From NCBI GenBank assembly GCA_026984515.1, contig JALSRZ010000078.1, forward strand, positions 1-59,564: a stretch of DNA of 59,564 bases, given 5' to 3'. The notes below the pieces were generated by a model that saw only the letters and a list, made by a program, of their open reading frames with translations, had not been told where the DNA came from and ran no database searches. Below are positions 7,103 through 16,261 of this stretch, in pieces; the first letter of the stretch is position 1, and each line of letters begins with the position of its first letter. Position numbers and translations under genes: made by a program. This stretch comes from Thiohalobacter sp. Lineage in GTDB: Bacteria; Pseudomonadota; Gammaproteobacteria; DSM-19610.

Positions 7103-7849
7103 TCACCGTTGCGGGTCGGCCGCGACTGAACGCCTGCGGGTAGCGCTGAACAGTTCACGCGATTTCAGCGGTTTGTTTCCCAGGTACAGGTTCAGTGCGG
7201 AACGCATCAGGCGCTTGGCATCCTGCAGCGCATCCCTGTCGTTCAGTTGACCGGAGGCCAGCGCCAGCAGGCTCGAACCCCTGAACACAAAGGCCCGCGC
7301 ATCCCGGTCCTGCAACAAGCCGGGCCCGGATTCCAGGTGATAGTCGTAGTAGCGGTCCGGCTGTACCGGCTCCCCGCTATCGGCATCCTGGTCCAGCAAC
7401 AGTCCGTAGCCGATTTCCTGCAGCAGGTTTTTCTCGAACAACCGCAGCAATGGCTCGATGTCGCCACCCTGCCGCAGGCGGTTCAGGCTCGCCTGGTAGT
7501 GCCGGTACAGGCGCGGGTGCGGATCGTTCCGTCCCAGCAGGCGCACCAGCAATTCATTGAGGTAAAAAGCACTGTACAACGCCGTTCCCTGCAGGCGCCC
7601 TGGCGGTGCATCGGCCTCGACCGCTGTCAGCGTACCCAGTTCGCCGCGCGTGCTCCAGGAAAGGCGCAGGGAACGAAACGGTTGCAGGTCACCCCGTTGC
7701 CGGGATTTTGGCGAGCGTATACCCCGCGCCACCAGCCCGACCCGGCCGTGCGCTTCGCTAAAGACTTCGAGCAATACGCTGCTTTCCCGGTAGGGCCGCT
7801 GGTGCAGCACGTATCCCGAAGCCAGCTGAATGCGGACGGTGGCGGTCAT
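7103..7849 (-). CDS. recO: DNA repair protein RecO
   Basis: RecO works with RecF and RecR to load RecA on SSB-coated single-stranded DNA and anneals complementary strands. The 248-residue product shows the N-terminal OB-fold region (YVLHQRPYRESSVLLEVFSE, then GLVARGIRSPKS) and the helical C-terminal part with LYSAFYLNELLVRLLGRND and LLRLFEKNLLQEIGYG. The zinc-binding cysteines found in some RecO proteins are absent, as in many gammaproteobacteria. It follows era by 13 bases, the conserved rnc-era-recO order. Confidence 0.95.
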   Translation of the reverse strand: MTATVRIQLASGYVLHQRPYRESSVLLEVFSEAHGRVGLVARGIRSPKSRQRGDLQPFRSLRLSWSTRGELGTLTAVEADAPPGRLQGTALYSAFYLNELLVRLLGRNDPHPRLYRHYQASLNRLRQGGDIEPLLRLFEKNLLQEIGYGLLLDQDADSGEPVQPDRYYDYHLESGPGLLQDRDARAFVFRGSSLLALASGQLNDRDALQDAKRLMRSALNLYLGNKPLKSRELFSATRRRSVAADPQR

Positions 7850-7862
7850 CGGGGCCCCGGAC

Positions 7863-8756
7863 TCAGTCCTCGTTATAACCCAGGCTGCGCAACGCCCGCT
7901 CGTCGTCCGCCCAGCCTTCCTTGACCTTGACCCACAGTTGCAGGAACACTTTCTGGCCGAAGGTCTTTTCCATGTCCTGGCGCGCCTCGCGGCCCACCTC
8001 TTTCAAACGCTCCCCCTTGCTGCCGATGACAATCGACTTGTGGCCTTTTTTCTCAACCCAGATGAGCGCGTGAATGTGCAGGGCTATTTTTTCAGCCTTG
8101 AAACGCTCGATCTCCACGGTCAGGCCGTAGGGAACTTCTTCACCCAGTTTACGGAACAGTTTTTCCCGCACCAGTTCAGCCGCCAGGAAGCGTTCGCTGC
8201 GATCCGTCACCTGGTCTTCGCCGTAAAACGGCGGTGATACCGGTAAATGTTTGCGCAGGGCCGCTTCCAGCCGGTCCAGGTTATCGCCGGTTTTTGCACA
8301 CACCGGGATCAGGTCGCTGAAAGCGTGTCTGGCCGACAGTGCCTGCAGGTGCGGCAACAGTTCAGCCTTGTCCGCCAGCCGGTCGATCTTGTTGATGGCC
8401 AGGATCACCGGGCAGGACACCGCTTTCAGCTTTTCCAGCACCCAGTCGTCGTCCTTCTTCCAGCGGGTACCTTCGACCACCAAGACCACTACGTCCACGT
8501 CACGCATACTGTCAGCGGCGGCACGGTTCAGGTAACGGTTCATGGCACGTGGCTGGGCCTGGTGCAGGCCGGGGGTATCGACAAAAATGATCTGCCCGTC
8601 GGCATCGGTCCTGATGCCGAGGATACGATGGCGGGTCGTCTGCGGCCGGTTCGAGGTGATACTGACCTTCTGTCCGACCAGGCGGTTCAGGATGGTGGAT
8701 TTGCCGACGTTGGGGCGGCCAACCAGGGCAACGAAGCCACAGTGGAACTCACTCAT
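7863..8756 (-). CDS. era: GTPase Era
   Basis: Era is an essential GTPase that binds 16S rRNA and assists maturation of the 30S subunit. The 297-residue product has the G1 motif GRPNVGKST, switch region TTRHRILG, G3 DTPGLH, G4 NKID and G5 SA near the middle. A C-terminal KH RNA-binding domain contains HALIWVEKKGHKSIVIGSKG. Its gene overlaps the end of rnc by eight bases, which implies translational coupling. Confidence 0.97.
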   Translation of the reverse strand: MSEFHCGFVALVGRPNVGKSTILNRLVGQKVSITSNRPQTTRHRILGIRTDADGQIIFVDTPGLHQAQPRAMNRYLNRAAADSMRDVDVVVLVVEGTRWKKDDDWVLEKLKAVSCPVILAINKIDRLADKAELLPHLQALSARHAFSDLIPVCAKTGDNLDRLEAALRKHLPVSPPFYGEDQVTDRSERFLAAELVREKLFRKLGEEVPYGLTVEIERFKAEKIALHIHALIWVEKKGHKSIVIGSKGERLKEVGREARQDMEKTFGQKVFLQLWVKVKEGWADDERALRSLGYNED

Positions 8757-9438
8757 GCAAGCCGCCCGCCTGCAACTGCGCCAGCATGGTCTCCGCCGCC
8801 GCCTGCTCCGCGCGCCGCCGGCTGCTGCCTGTACCCCGTGCCGGCTGCTGCACGTCCTTCACGCGGCATTCAACGACAAATCGCTGCCGGTGTGCCTGCC
8901 CGGACACTTCCACCACCTCGTACTCCGGCAGCGTCAGCTTGCGTGACTGCAGGTATTCCTGCAGGCGGGTTTTCGGATCCTTGAGCTCGTCGCCGGCGGA
9001 AAGCCGGCCGACGCGGTCGGCGAACAGGTGATGGATACTGTTACGGCAGGCCTCGAACCCGCTGTCCATGATGATGCCACCCAGGATGGCTTCCAGCGCG
9101 TCCGCCAGGATGGAGTCGCGGCGGAAACCACCGCTTTTCAGCTCGCCGGAACCGAGCTGGAGGTATTCGCCGATATTCAGTTCCCGCGCGATACCGGCCA
9201 GGGTTTCCTTTTTGACCAGGCTGGCGCGCAGGCGGCTCAGCTGTCCTTCACTGGCTTGCGGGAACAGTGTGTACAGCCATTCGGCGATGACAAAACCGAG
9301 CACCGCGTCGCCGAGGAACTCCAGCCGTTCGTTATTATCGCTGCCCGCGCTGCGGTGGGTAACGGCGGTCTTCAGCAGACCGGCATCCTGGAAGCGGTAG
9401 CCGAGTGAACGGCCCAGGCCCTCCAGGGAACGACTCAA
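8749..9438 (-). CDS. rnc: ribonuclease III
   Basis: RNase III cleaves double-stranded RNA, processing the rRNA precursor and some mRNAs. The 229-residue product has the signature ERLEFLGDAVLGFVIAEWLY with the catalytic acidic residues, the second metal site around DALEAILGGIIMDSG, and a C-terminal double-stranded-RNA-binding domain (PKTRLQEYLQSRK to EQAAAETMLAQL). It overlaps the upstream DUF4845 gene by four bases. Confidence 0.97.
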   Translation of the reverse strand: MSRSLEGLGRSLGYRFQDAGLLKTAVTHRSAGSDNNERLEFLGDAVLGFVIAEWLYTLFPQASEGQLSRLRASLVKKETLAGIARELNIGEYLQLGSGELKSGGFRRDSILADALEAILGGIIMDSGFEACRNSIHHLFADRVGRLSAGDELKDPKTRLQEYLQSRKLTLPEYEVVEVSGQAHRQRFVVECRVKDVQQPARGTGSSRRRAEQAAAETMLAQLQAGGLHE

Positions 9439-9809
9439 TTGGCGACCACCTCGACCTGTTTTTGAAAAGTGGTCACCACGTCTACGTTGCTGATCAGATG
9501 TTCGCGGCGCTCGTAATTGATAGCGACCTTCAGCACACCCTTGTCTTTGGTGATGGTAACCAGTTTCGGGTCTACCTGGTTGACATCGTTCACGTCGAAG
9601 CGCTTGCTGATCAGGCTAATAATCTCGCCCCTGGTCTTACGGGTTATACCGGGTTCGTGCTTCAGCGATTCCAGCACCGTATCCACCTTGGCGAATTCCA
9701 GGTAGGCCGGGACCAGCTTCAGGGTGATGAGGGTGAAAAACGCTATCAGGCCCAGCACCAGCAACCAGCCGATTGCCGTCATTCCTTTCTGGTGATGCCA
9801 TCTGTTCAT
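9435..9809 (-). CDS. DUF4845 family membrane-anchored protein
   Basis: The 124-residue protein has an N-terminal GMTAIGWLLVLGLIAFFTLI membrane segment reminiscent of type IV pilin-like N termini, followed by a small alpha/beta part. DUF4845 proteins are regularly encoded between lepB and rnc in gammaproteobacteria and have no assigned function. The stop overlaps rnc by four bases. The pilin-like N terminus is seen in the sequence; a role in secretion would be inference. Confidence 0.85.
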   Translation of the reverse strand: MNRWHHQKGMTAIGWLLVLGLIAFFTLITLKLVPAYLEFAKVDTVLESLKHEPGITRKTRGEIISLISKRFDVNDVNQVDPKLVTITKDKGVLKVAINYERREHLISNVDVVTTFQKQVEVVAN

Positions 9810-9825
9810 CGCTGTTCTCCGCAGG

Positions 9826-10656
9826 CTAGTTTATGGAATCCCCGATACGATCCCAGCCTACCCCACCGGCTGCGGAATCCCAGTTCATCCAGATCATAAA
9901 GGCACGTCCAACCAGGTTTTCATCCGGGACAAAGCCCCAGTAGCGGCTGTCATTGCTGTTGTCCCGGTTGTCACCCATGACGAAGTAGTGCCCTTCCGGC
10001 ACCACGGTATCCGTCTCTACACCGCGCACCCTGGGCACGACGAGAATATCATGTTTAACGTCGCCCAGCGCTTCGCGGTGTATCTCCGCCCCCGACATCG
10101 ACAAACCGGAACCGACGCCGATATAGCTGCCTTCCGGGATCTGGGGGATCTGCCGGTCGTTGATGTACAGGGTCTTGTCCCGGTACACCACGTGGTCACC
10201 GGGCACACCCACGACACGCTTTATATAATCAATACCCGGGTTTTTCGGGAAGCGGAATACGACCACGTCACCCCGCTGCGGGTCACCGATGTCAAACACC
10301 TTGCTGTTGATAACCGGCAGGCGGATGCCGTAGGCGTACTTGTTCACCAGGATAAAATCGCCCACCAGCAACGTCGGCATCATGGAGCCGGACGGGATCC
10401 GGAAAGGCTCGACGAGAAAGGAACGCAGCAACAGCACCGCCAGGATGACCGGGAAAAAGGACTTGGAATACTCGACCAGTGTTGGCTCCTTGAGCACCTC
10501 CTCCAGTTTGGCGCTGTTCACCCCGCCGCCGGCACCTGCGCCCAGCGCTGCCGCCTGTTGCTTGCGTTTTGGCGCCCACAGTAACGCGTCCATGGCCCAG
10601 ATCAGGCCTGTCACCAGCGTAGCCAGTACCAGTATGGCTGGAAAATCTATATTCAT
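9826..10656 (-). CDS. lepB: signal peptidase I
   Basis: LepB removes signal peptides from exported preproteins on the periplasmic face of the inner membrane. The 276-residue protein has two N-terminal hydrophobic segments (about 6-25 and 67-85), the catalytic serine in PSGSMMPTLLVGD, the catalytic lysine in YIKRVVGVPGD, and the C-terminal box GDNRDNSNDSRYWGFVP. It lies directly downstream of lepA with a two-base gap, as in Escherichia coli. Confidence 0.97.
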   Translation of the reverse strand: MNIDFPAILVLATLVTGLIWAMDALLWAPKRKQQAAALGAGAGGGVNSAKLEEVLKEPTLVEYSKSFFPVILAVLLLRSFLVEPFRIPSGSMMPTLLVGDFILVNKYAYGIRLPVINSKVFDIGDPQRGDVVVFRFPKNPGIDYIKRVVGVPGDHVVYRDKTLYINDRQIPQIPEGSYIGVGSGLSMSGAEIHREALGDVKHDILVVPRVRGVETDTVVPEGHYFVMGDNRDNSNDSRYWGFVPDENLVGRAFMIWMNWDSAAGGVGWDRIGDSIN

Positions 10657-10658
10657 GG

Positions 10659-12461
10659 TTACTTTTTCCCGACTTGCAACACCGCCAGGAAAGCTTCCTG
10701 GGGTATTTCCACTTTACCGAACTGCTTCATGCGTTTTTTACCTGCTTTCTGCTTTTCCAGCAACTTGCGTTTGCGTGTGATATCACCGCCGTAACACTTT
10801 GCGGTCACGTTCTTGCGCAGCGCCTTGACCGTGGTGCGCGCAATGATCTGCGAGCCGATGGCGGCCTGAATCGCCACATCGAACATCTGTCTCGGTATCA
10901 GCTCGCGCATGCGCTCAGCCAGGTCACGACCGCGGCTGTTGGCAAAGTCCCGGTGCACGATGGCCGACAGCGCGTCCACCCGTTCTCCGTTGATCAGCAC
11001 GTCGAGCTTAACCAGCGGGGCCGCCTCGAAACGCTCGAAGCTGTAGTCAAATGAGGCAAAGCCGCGGCTTACCGACTTTAGCCGGTCAAAAAAGTCCAGC
11101 ACCACTTCACTGAGCGGCAGTTCGTAACTGAGGGAAACCTGCTTCCCCAGGTACTGCATGGTGCGTTGCACGCCGCGCTTCTCCACACACAGGCCGATCA
11201 CTGCGCCGAGATAGTCCTGCGGCACCAGGATATTCGCGAGAATAATGGGCTCGCGCACTTCCTCGATCCGGTTGACCGGCGGCAGGCTCGCCGGGTTGTC
11301 GATCTGCAGCACTTCACCGCTGGTGTCGAGCACCTCGTACACAACCGTGGGCGCCGTGGTAATCAGGTCCAGGTTGTATTCCCGTTCCAGGCGTTCCTGG
11401 ATGATCTCCATGTGCAGCATGCCGAGAAAACCGCAACGGAAACCAAATCCCAGCGCCGTCGAGGTCTCGGGCTCGAAATGCAGTGAAGCATCGTTGAGCC
11501 TCAGTTTCTGCAAAGCCTCGCGCAGATTTTCGTAATCGTCCGAGACTACCGGGTAGAGACCGGCAAATACGCGCGGCTGCACCTTCTGGAAACCCGGCAG
11601 GGAGTGCCCGGCCGGCCGGCTGGTCAGGGTAATGGTATCACCTACCGGCGCGCCATCGATCTCCTTGATACCGGCGATGACGTAGCCCACGTCACCCGCT
11701 GTCAGGCAGTCACGGTCTTCGCGGCGCGGAGTGAAGATGCCTGTTTTTTCCACCAGGAAATCGTTGCCGGTGGACATCATGCGTATCTTCTGTTTGCGGC
11801 GCAATGTGCCGTGCATCACCCGCACCAGGGAAATGACACCCACGTAGTTGTCGAACCAGGAATCGATAATCAGCGCCTGCAACGGCTTTTCGGCATCGCC
11901 TTGCGGCGGCGGGATCTGCTCGATCAGCCGCTCCAGCAATGCCTCGATACCCAGCCCCGTCTTGGCACTCACCTCGACGGCATCGATAGCGTCGATACCG
12001 ATAATCTCCTCGATTTCCTGTTTTACCCGGTCCGGTTCCGCGGACGGCAGGTCAATCTTGTTCAGCACCGGCACCACTTCCAGCCCCTGTTCGATGGCCG
12101 TGTAACAGTTGGCGACGCTCTGCGCCTCGACCCCCTGGGCCGCATCGACGACCAGCAGGGCACCCTCGCAGGCCGACAGCGAGCGGGACACCTCGTAGGA
12201 AAAATCCACGTGCCCCGGGGTATCGATAAAGTTGAGGGTATAGACCTCACCGTTGGCCGCCGTGTACTTCAGCGAAACACTCTGGGCCTTGATGGTGATG
12301 CCGCGCTCACGCTCCAGATCCATGGAATCCAGCACCTGGGCCTCCATCTCGCGCTCGCTCAGGCCGCCACAAAGCTGGATAAAACGGTCTGCCAGCGTCG
12401 ACTTGCCATGATCGATGTGCGCGATTATGGAAAAATTACGGATATGAAGCAGATCAGACAA
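10659..12461 (-). CDS. lepA: elongation factor 4 (LepA)
   Basis: LepA is a ribosome-associated GTPase linked to translation initiation and back-translocation. The product shows [14 protein letters not shown] (G1), RGITIKAQ (switch), DTPGHVDF (G3), NKIDLP (G4), an EF-G-like C-terminal part and the LepA-specific end [14 protein letters not shown]. The start chosen is TTG at 12461, giving [16 protein letters not shown], the family N terminus (600 residues). AGG sits about 11 bases upstream. Another TTG four codons earlier is possible but lacks room for a ribosome site. A strong hairpin lies upstream at 12491-12513. Confidence 0.96.
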   Translation of the reverse strand: MSDLLHIRNFSIIAHIDHGKSTLADRFIQLCGGLSEREMEAQVLDSMDLERERGITIKAQSVSLKYTAANGEVYTLNFIDTPGHVDFSYEVSRSLSACEGALLVVDAAQGVEAQSVANCYTAIEQGLEVVPVLNKIDLPSAEPDRVKQEIEEIIGIDAIDAVEVSAKTGLGIEALLERLIEQIPPPQGDAEKPLQALIIDSWFDNYVGVISLVRVMHGTLRRKQKIRMMSTGNDFLVEKTGIFTPRREDRDCLTAGDVGYVIAGIKEIDGAPVGDTITLTSRPAGHSLPGFQKVQPRVFAGLYPVVSDDYENLREALQKLRLNDASLHFEPETSTALGFGFRCGFLGMLHMEIIQERLEREYNLDLITTAPTVVYEVLDTSGEVLQIDNPASLPPVNRIEEVREPIILANILVPQDYLGAVIGLCVEKRGVQRTMQYLGKQVSLSYELPLSEVVLDFFDRLKSVSRGFASFDYSFERFEAAPLVKLDVLINGERVDALSAIVHRDFANSRGRDLAERMRELIPRQMFDVAIQAAIGSQIIARTTVKALRKNVTAKCYGGDITRKRKLLEKQKAGKKRMKQFGKVEIPQEAFLAVLQVGKK

Positions 12462-12490
12462 AGCGCGTAACAACCTGATTTACAAACCAT

Positions 12491-12513
12491 AATGGCGCCA
12501 ACGCGGCGCCATT
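12491..12513 (-). terminator. nine-bp perfect hairpin between the glutaredoxin gene and lepA
   Basis: AATGGCGCC (12491-12499) and GGCGCCATT (12505-12513) form a perfect nine-base-pair stem with a five-base loop. On the transcribed minus strand no U-run follows, so it is not a classic rho-independent terminator. It may cause pausing, partial termination or processing between the mucD part and the lepA part of the operon, or shape translation of lepA, which has a TTG start. Confidence 0.5.
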
Positions 12514-12532
12514 TCGAAACGCAGTATACACG

Positions 12533-12820
12533 CTATTGACGACGCAAGGCAGTTCTCAGCGCCTGCTCATCGAGCCGGTAGTGGCAGATTTCCTCTGCAC
12601 CGAGACAGAGCACCGGTACCCATTCGTCGTAACGCTGCGCCAGTTCGGGGTCCCGGTCTACATCCACCAGCTGTATCTCAAACCCCGGGAAAAGTGAATC
12701 GCCGCCAGGCGGAAGCGGGTGCCCCGGGGCAGACGATTGCAGGCCCCGCAGGGCCTGCAACATGGTTTCGCACAGGTGACAGCCTTCCCGGTAGTACAGG
12801 GTCAGCGTAGTCTCCGCCAC
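12533..12820 (-). CDS. glutaredoxin-family thioredoxin-fold protein (DUF836)
   Basis: The 95-residue protein starts TLTLYYREGCHLCETML, a thioredoxin-type beta strand leading into a CxxC redox motif (CHLC). It continues with IQLVDVDRDPELAQRYDEWVP, where the Val-Pro is the cis-proline turn of glutaredoxins. This is the DUF836 group, small cytoplasmic thiol-disulfide proteins of unknown partner. It lies two bases after mucD and before lepA in the same operon, a placement common in related gammaproteobacteria. Confidence 0.88.
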   Translation of the reverse strand: MAETTLTLYYREGCHLCETMLQALRGLQSSAPGHPLPPGGDSLFPGFEIQLVDVDRDPELAQRYDEWVPVLCLGAEEICHYRLDEQALRTALRRQ

Positions 12821-12822
12821 CG

Positions 12823-14241
12823 CTACTCCGTCTCGGGCACCTTCAGCGCGAGGAAAATAGGACCACCGCGCCGCTGCACCAGGACCGCGACGGATTTTCC
12901 GGCCGGCAGTTTCCTGATCATTTCCTTGAACTGACTGATGTCCTTGACCGGCTTGCCGTCCATGCGGAGAATGATGTCACCTTCACGGATGCCGGCATTG
13001 CTGGCCGCACCCTCACCTACCGATTCCACCAGCACACCGCCGTCGATCTCCAGCTCTTCGCGCTGATCTTTGGTCAGATCCGCGACCCGTACGTTGAGCC
13101 GGTTATCACTGGTGGTCTTGCTGGTCTCGGCCTTGGCGATGGTCTCTTCCTGCTCCGGCAACTCACCCAGCTTCACCCACAGGGTCTTGCTGCGCCCGTT
13201 GCGGATCACTTTTACCGGGACCTTTTTGCCGACCGGGGTGCTGCCGACCACCGGGGGCAGGCTGGAAGAGCGCACGATCTCCTTGCCGTTGAAGCTGACC
13301 ACGATATCGCCGACCTGCAGGTTGGCCTTCTCGGCCGGACTGTCCGGCATGACCCTGGCAATCAGGGCACCCTGCGGTTTGCTCATACCAAAGGATTCCG
13401 CCAGCTCGCGCGTGACGTCCTGGATCAGCACACCCAGCCAGCCACGGCTGACCTTGCCGTGTGCCTTGAGCTGGCTGGCCACGTCCATCGCCACTTCGAT
13501 GGGGATGGAAAAGGACAATCCCATGTAGCCGCCGGTACGGCTGTAGATCTGCGAGTTCACACCGACGACCTCGCCGTCGAGGTTGAACAGTGGCCCACCG
13601 GAGTTCCCCGGGTTGATGGCCACATCGGTCTGGATAAAGGGCACATAGTTTTCGCGTGGCAGGGCACGCCCCTTGGCACTGACGATGCCCGCCGTGGCTG
13701 AACGGTCGAAACCGAACGGTGATCCGATCGCCAGCACCCATTCACCCACCTTCAACGAATCGGACTTGCCGATCTGTGCAACCGGCAGGTTGTCTGCGTT
13801 GATTTTCAGCAGGGCGATATCACTGCGTGCATCCGTCCCGATAATCTCGGCCTTGAGTTCACGCCGGTCTTCCAGCCGCACGATCACCTCGTCCGCGTCC
13901 TTGACCACGTGGTTGTTGGTAAGGATGTAGCCGTCTTTGGAGATAATGAACCCGGAACCCAGTGACTTGGCTTCCTGCGGATGCGGTGCACCGCCGCCCT
14001 GCTCTCCAAAAAAATGTTTGAACAGGTCACCGAAGGGCGAACCCTCCGGCAGGTCCGGGATCTCGATACCCTCCGGCAGATTCATGCGCCCGGCCGTCAC
14101 TTTCTGTGTAGTACTGATATTCACCACGGCATCGCTGGTTTTCTCGACCAGTTTGGTGAAATCGGGCAACTGTGCCTGCACGTTTGCCGCCAGCACCAGC
14201 ATGGCTACCAACATCCACCCCATGTTTTTCAACGCTTTCAT
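12823..14241 (-). CDS. mucD: Do-family periplasmic serine protease (MucD/DegP-like)
   Basis: This HtrA-type protease degrades misfolded envelope proteins. The 472-residue protein has a signal peptide (about 1-23, ending at VQA), a trypsin-like domain with His in TNNHVV, Asp in SDIALLKI and Ser in NPGNSGGPLF, and two PDZ domains (from GWLGVLIQDV and again near the C terminus with GIREGDIILRMDG). It follows rseC in the sigma-E operon, where MucD helps keep RpoE activity in check by clearing activating signals. ATG 14241 is preferred over the GTG six bases upstream because a GGGAG ribosome site is spaced correctly. Confidence 0.95.
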   Translation of the reverse strand: MKALKNMGWMLVAMLVLAANVQAQLPDFTKLVEKTSDAVVNISTTQKVTAGRMNLPEGIEIPDLPEGSPFGDLFKHFFGEQGGGAPHPQEAKSLGSGFIISKDGYILTNNHVVKDADEVIVRLEDRRELKAEIIGTDARSDIALLKINADNLPVAQIGKSDSLKVGEWVLAIGSPFGFDRSATAGIVSAKGRALPRENYVPFIQTDVAINPGNSGGPLFNLDGEVVGVNSQIYSRTGGYMGLSFSIPIEVAMDVASQLKAHGKVSRGWLGVLIQDVTRELAESFGMSKPQGALIARVMPDSPAEKANLQVGDIVVSFNGKEIVRSSSLPPVVGSTPVGKKVPVKVIRNGRSKTLWVKLGELPEQEETIAKAETSKTTSDNRLNVRVADLTKDQREELEIDGGVLVESVGEGAASNAGIREGDIILRMDGKPVKDISQFKEMIRKLPAGKSVAVLVQRRGGPIFLALKVPETE

Positions 14242-14253
14242 AATCACTCCCGA

Positions 14254-14733
14254 TTACCTTGTCACCACAACCCCGGCTGCACCACCAACAAGTTTTCGAA
14301 GCACAAGAGGTTGATATTTATCATCAAATTCGATTCTACGGGTAAACTTCCTTAGCCAGACCAGCCCCGTGGCAAAGCCCGCAATACCCAGCAACACACT
14401 GGCAGGCTCGGCATTGTCCCAGAGAAAGCCCTGCGCGCCCAGTTCCCCGATGATCCCGCCCGCCAGCATCAACAGGATCGGCACGGCATAAACCGCCAGG
14501 GAACCACGCACCAGTGCCTGCTCGCGGATCCCGATCACCACCCGGTCACCGATCCGGAGTGGCTGCCTGGACAGCACCCGCACCAGTGTGCGGCGCTGAC
14601 CCAGTACTTTGGCCAGGGTAGCGGTGCCGCAGCCTTTTGCGGCCGCACAGGAACCGCAGGTCGACTGCCGCTGCGTCTCCACCCAGACCTGGTCGCCATC
14701 GATTCGAACCACCTGTGCAGTTTCTTTCAGCAT
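14254..14733 (-). CDS. rseC: SoxR-reducing system / RseC family membrane protein
   Basis: The 159-residue protein begins with an OB-like part containing the cysteine cluster STCGSCAAAKGCG, followed by two transmembrane segments (about 79-101 and 110-127). RseC proteins act in reduction of SoxR together with Rsx proteins and are positive modulators near the sigma-E system. The gene follows rseB by three bases, the canonical rpoE-rseA-rseB-rseC order. Confidence 0.92.
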   Translation of the reverse strand: MLKETAQVVRIDGDQVWVETQRQSTCGSCAAAKGCGTATLAKVLGQRRTLVRVLSRQPLRIGDRVVIGIREQALVRGSLAVYAVPILLMLAGGIIGELGAQGFLWDNAEPASVLLGIAGFATGLVWLRKFTRRIEFDDKYQPLVLRKLVGGAAGVVVTR

Positions 14734-14736
14734 GAG

Positions 14737-15708
14737 TTACTGGATACGGACAGACTTGCCAATCAGCTCGACGGTCTGGCGCGGAACCTCACCCACCACC
14801 GTCACGTAATAATCCGCCACCATGGTGCCAAAGGCATTCAGTGCGCCACGGTGGGATACCCCGCTGTAGACGTCGTGCTTTTTCTGCGATTTTTCGATAT
14901 AGACCGATACGCTCGCCAGGCCGTCACTGTAGACCCAGTGCTCGACACCCGCCTCGTGCGCACTCAACTGGTGCCAGTTGTGGTCGGTGAGCATGAATCC
15001 ATCGGGGACCTGCAGCACTTTCCAGCGCGAGTCGGGATTACTGTCCCCGGGTTCCGGTTGTTGCTCCGGCTCGCGCTGCCAGGTGAAACCGGCATCGTCG
15101 AGGTTCGGCAGCAGTGCCTGTGCGGAAATACGCTGTGGAAACTCCACGGAAGTAAACATCACCTGTTCAATAACGCGGCCTCTGGCATCGGTCAGCTCGG
15201 AACGTAACAACAGGTGACTCTGGTCGTGCACGCACAGGCGGCGACCGTAGCGGTATGCATCACGCGGCTGGACCGCGACTTCCCGGCACGCCAGGCCGGC
15301 AACCCGGTCTTCACCCATGACCTTGAAACGGTAATTTTTTTCCAGCTCTTCCAGCTCGCGTGGAAAACTGGCCGGGAAAGAAGTACGCGGCCGGCTTTTA
15401 TTCACCACAACGGCCTGGCTGTCGCCGAGGATACAGGTCACCACCTGGTTGTCGCGCAATACTTCACGCTTGGGACCGGTCAGCGAAAACAGCCGTTCAC
15501 GCTCGCCGCCCTCATCCATGGCATGCACAATCTGCATGGCTTCCAGGCTGTTCTGGTGCTGGTACACAAAAATCCCGGTGTAATTCAGGGACCGGGATGC
15601 CGTCGACATTCGCTCCAGCCATTGCTGCGCGCCGACCTCGGCGCGCGCGAGCGGCTGCATCGCAGCCGTGAGGACTACCAGTACTGTAGAAGCAAGAGCG
15701 TGCGTCAT
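14737..15708 (-). CDS. rseB: sigma-E regulatory protein RseB/MucB
   Basis: RseB is a periplasmic sensor that binds RseA and shields it from DegS; lipoprotein or LPS intermediates release it. The 323-residue protein has a signal peptide (about 1-23, ending LARA), the lipid-binding N domain with LNYTGIFVYQHQNSLEAMQIVH, and the C-terminal domain with WVYSDGLASVSVYIEK. Its start overlaps the end of rseA by four bases. Confidence 0.95.
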   Translation of the reverse strand: MTHALASTVLVVLTAAMQPLARAEVGAQQWLERMSTASRSLNYTGIFVYQHQNSLEAMQIVHAMDEGGERERLFSLTGPKREVLRDNQVVTCILGDSQAVVVNKSRPRTSFPASFPRELEELEKNYRFKVMGEDRVAGLACREVAVQPRDAYRYGRRLCVHDQSHLLLRSELTDARGRVIEQVMFTSVEFPQRISAQALLPNLDDAGFTWQREPEQQPEPGDSNPDSRWKVLQVPDGFMLTDHNWHQLSAHEAGVEHWVYSDGLASVSVYIEKSQKKHDVYSGVSHRGALNAFGTMVADYYVTVVGEVPRQTVELIGKSVRIQ

Positions 15709-16259
15709 CTCTCGTTGTTTTCGTAACCCACTATACGCACGTACGGCATGACACCCTGCACACCCCGGCTGGCGGCATACTCACTGTGGTTGACCAGGTA
15801 ACCGGCAAGGCGCTTGTCGATGCCGGGTTCAATCCGGTCCCACTGCTTGTCGTCACTGGCACGCGCCACGACCGTTGCACTCTCCTGGCTGGAGGCGAGT
15901 TCCGGAACGGCACTCGTCGCCGATTCACGCAGTGAACTGACCGTCAATACCGCCACCAGTGCAACGGAAGCCGCGACGGCGATACCCGCCAGCGGCTTCC
16001 ACCAGCGGGACGCCTGTCGCGGAACCGCCGGCAGTTCGCCGCAAGCCGTCTCCTGCAGCACCCGCTGCACGCGATCGGCAACACCCAGCGTGGAAGTGTC
16101 TGCGATACCTCGCATCACTTCGCCGATCAGCTGGTAGCGCCCCAGGCACTCGCGCAAGCCGGCGTCTCGCTGCAGGCGCCCCAGCAGCAGGGGCCGTTCC
16201 ACATCGCTGAGCTCGTCATCGGCCAGCGCAGACAATTGCTCGCGGATCTCGTCACTCAT
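15705..16259 (-). CDS. rseA: anti-sigma-E factor RseA/MucA
   Basis: RseA holds RpoE inactive at the inner membrane. The 184-residue protein has the N-terminal anti-sigma domain (IREQLSALADDELSDVERPL, then LGRYQLIGEVMRG), one transmembrane segment at about 90-110 (PLAGIAVAASVALVAVLTV) and a periplasmic tail that would be cut by the site-1 protease. It follows rpoE by two bases. Confidence 0.95.
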   Translation of the reverse strand: MSDEIREQLSALADDELSDVERPLLLGRLQRDAGLRECLGRYQLIGEVMRGIADTSTLGVADRVQRVLQETACGELPAVPRQASRWWKPLAGIAVAASVALVAVLTVSSLRESATSAVPELASSQESATVVARASDDKQWDRIEPGIDKRLAGYLVNHSEYAASRGVQGVMPYVRIVGYENNER

Positions 16260-16261
16260 TT

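Noticed and set aside
6356-7129. 257-codon frame antisense to pdxJ
   Set aside because: Shadow frame; pdxJ signatures are complete on the minus strand.
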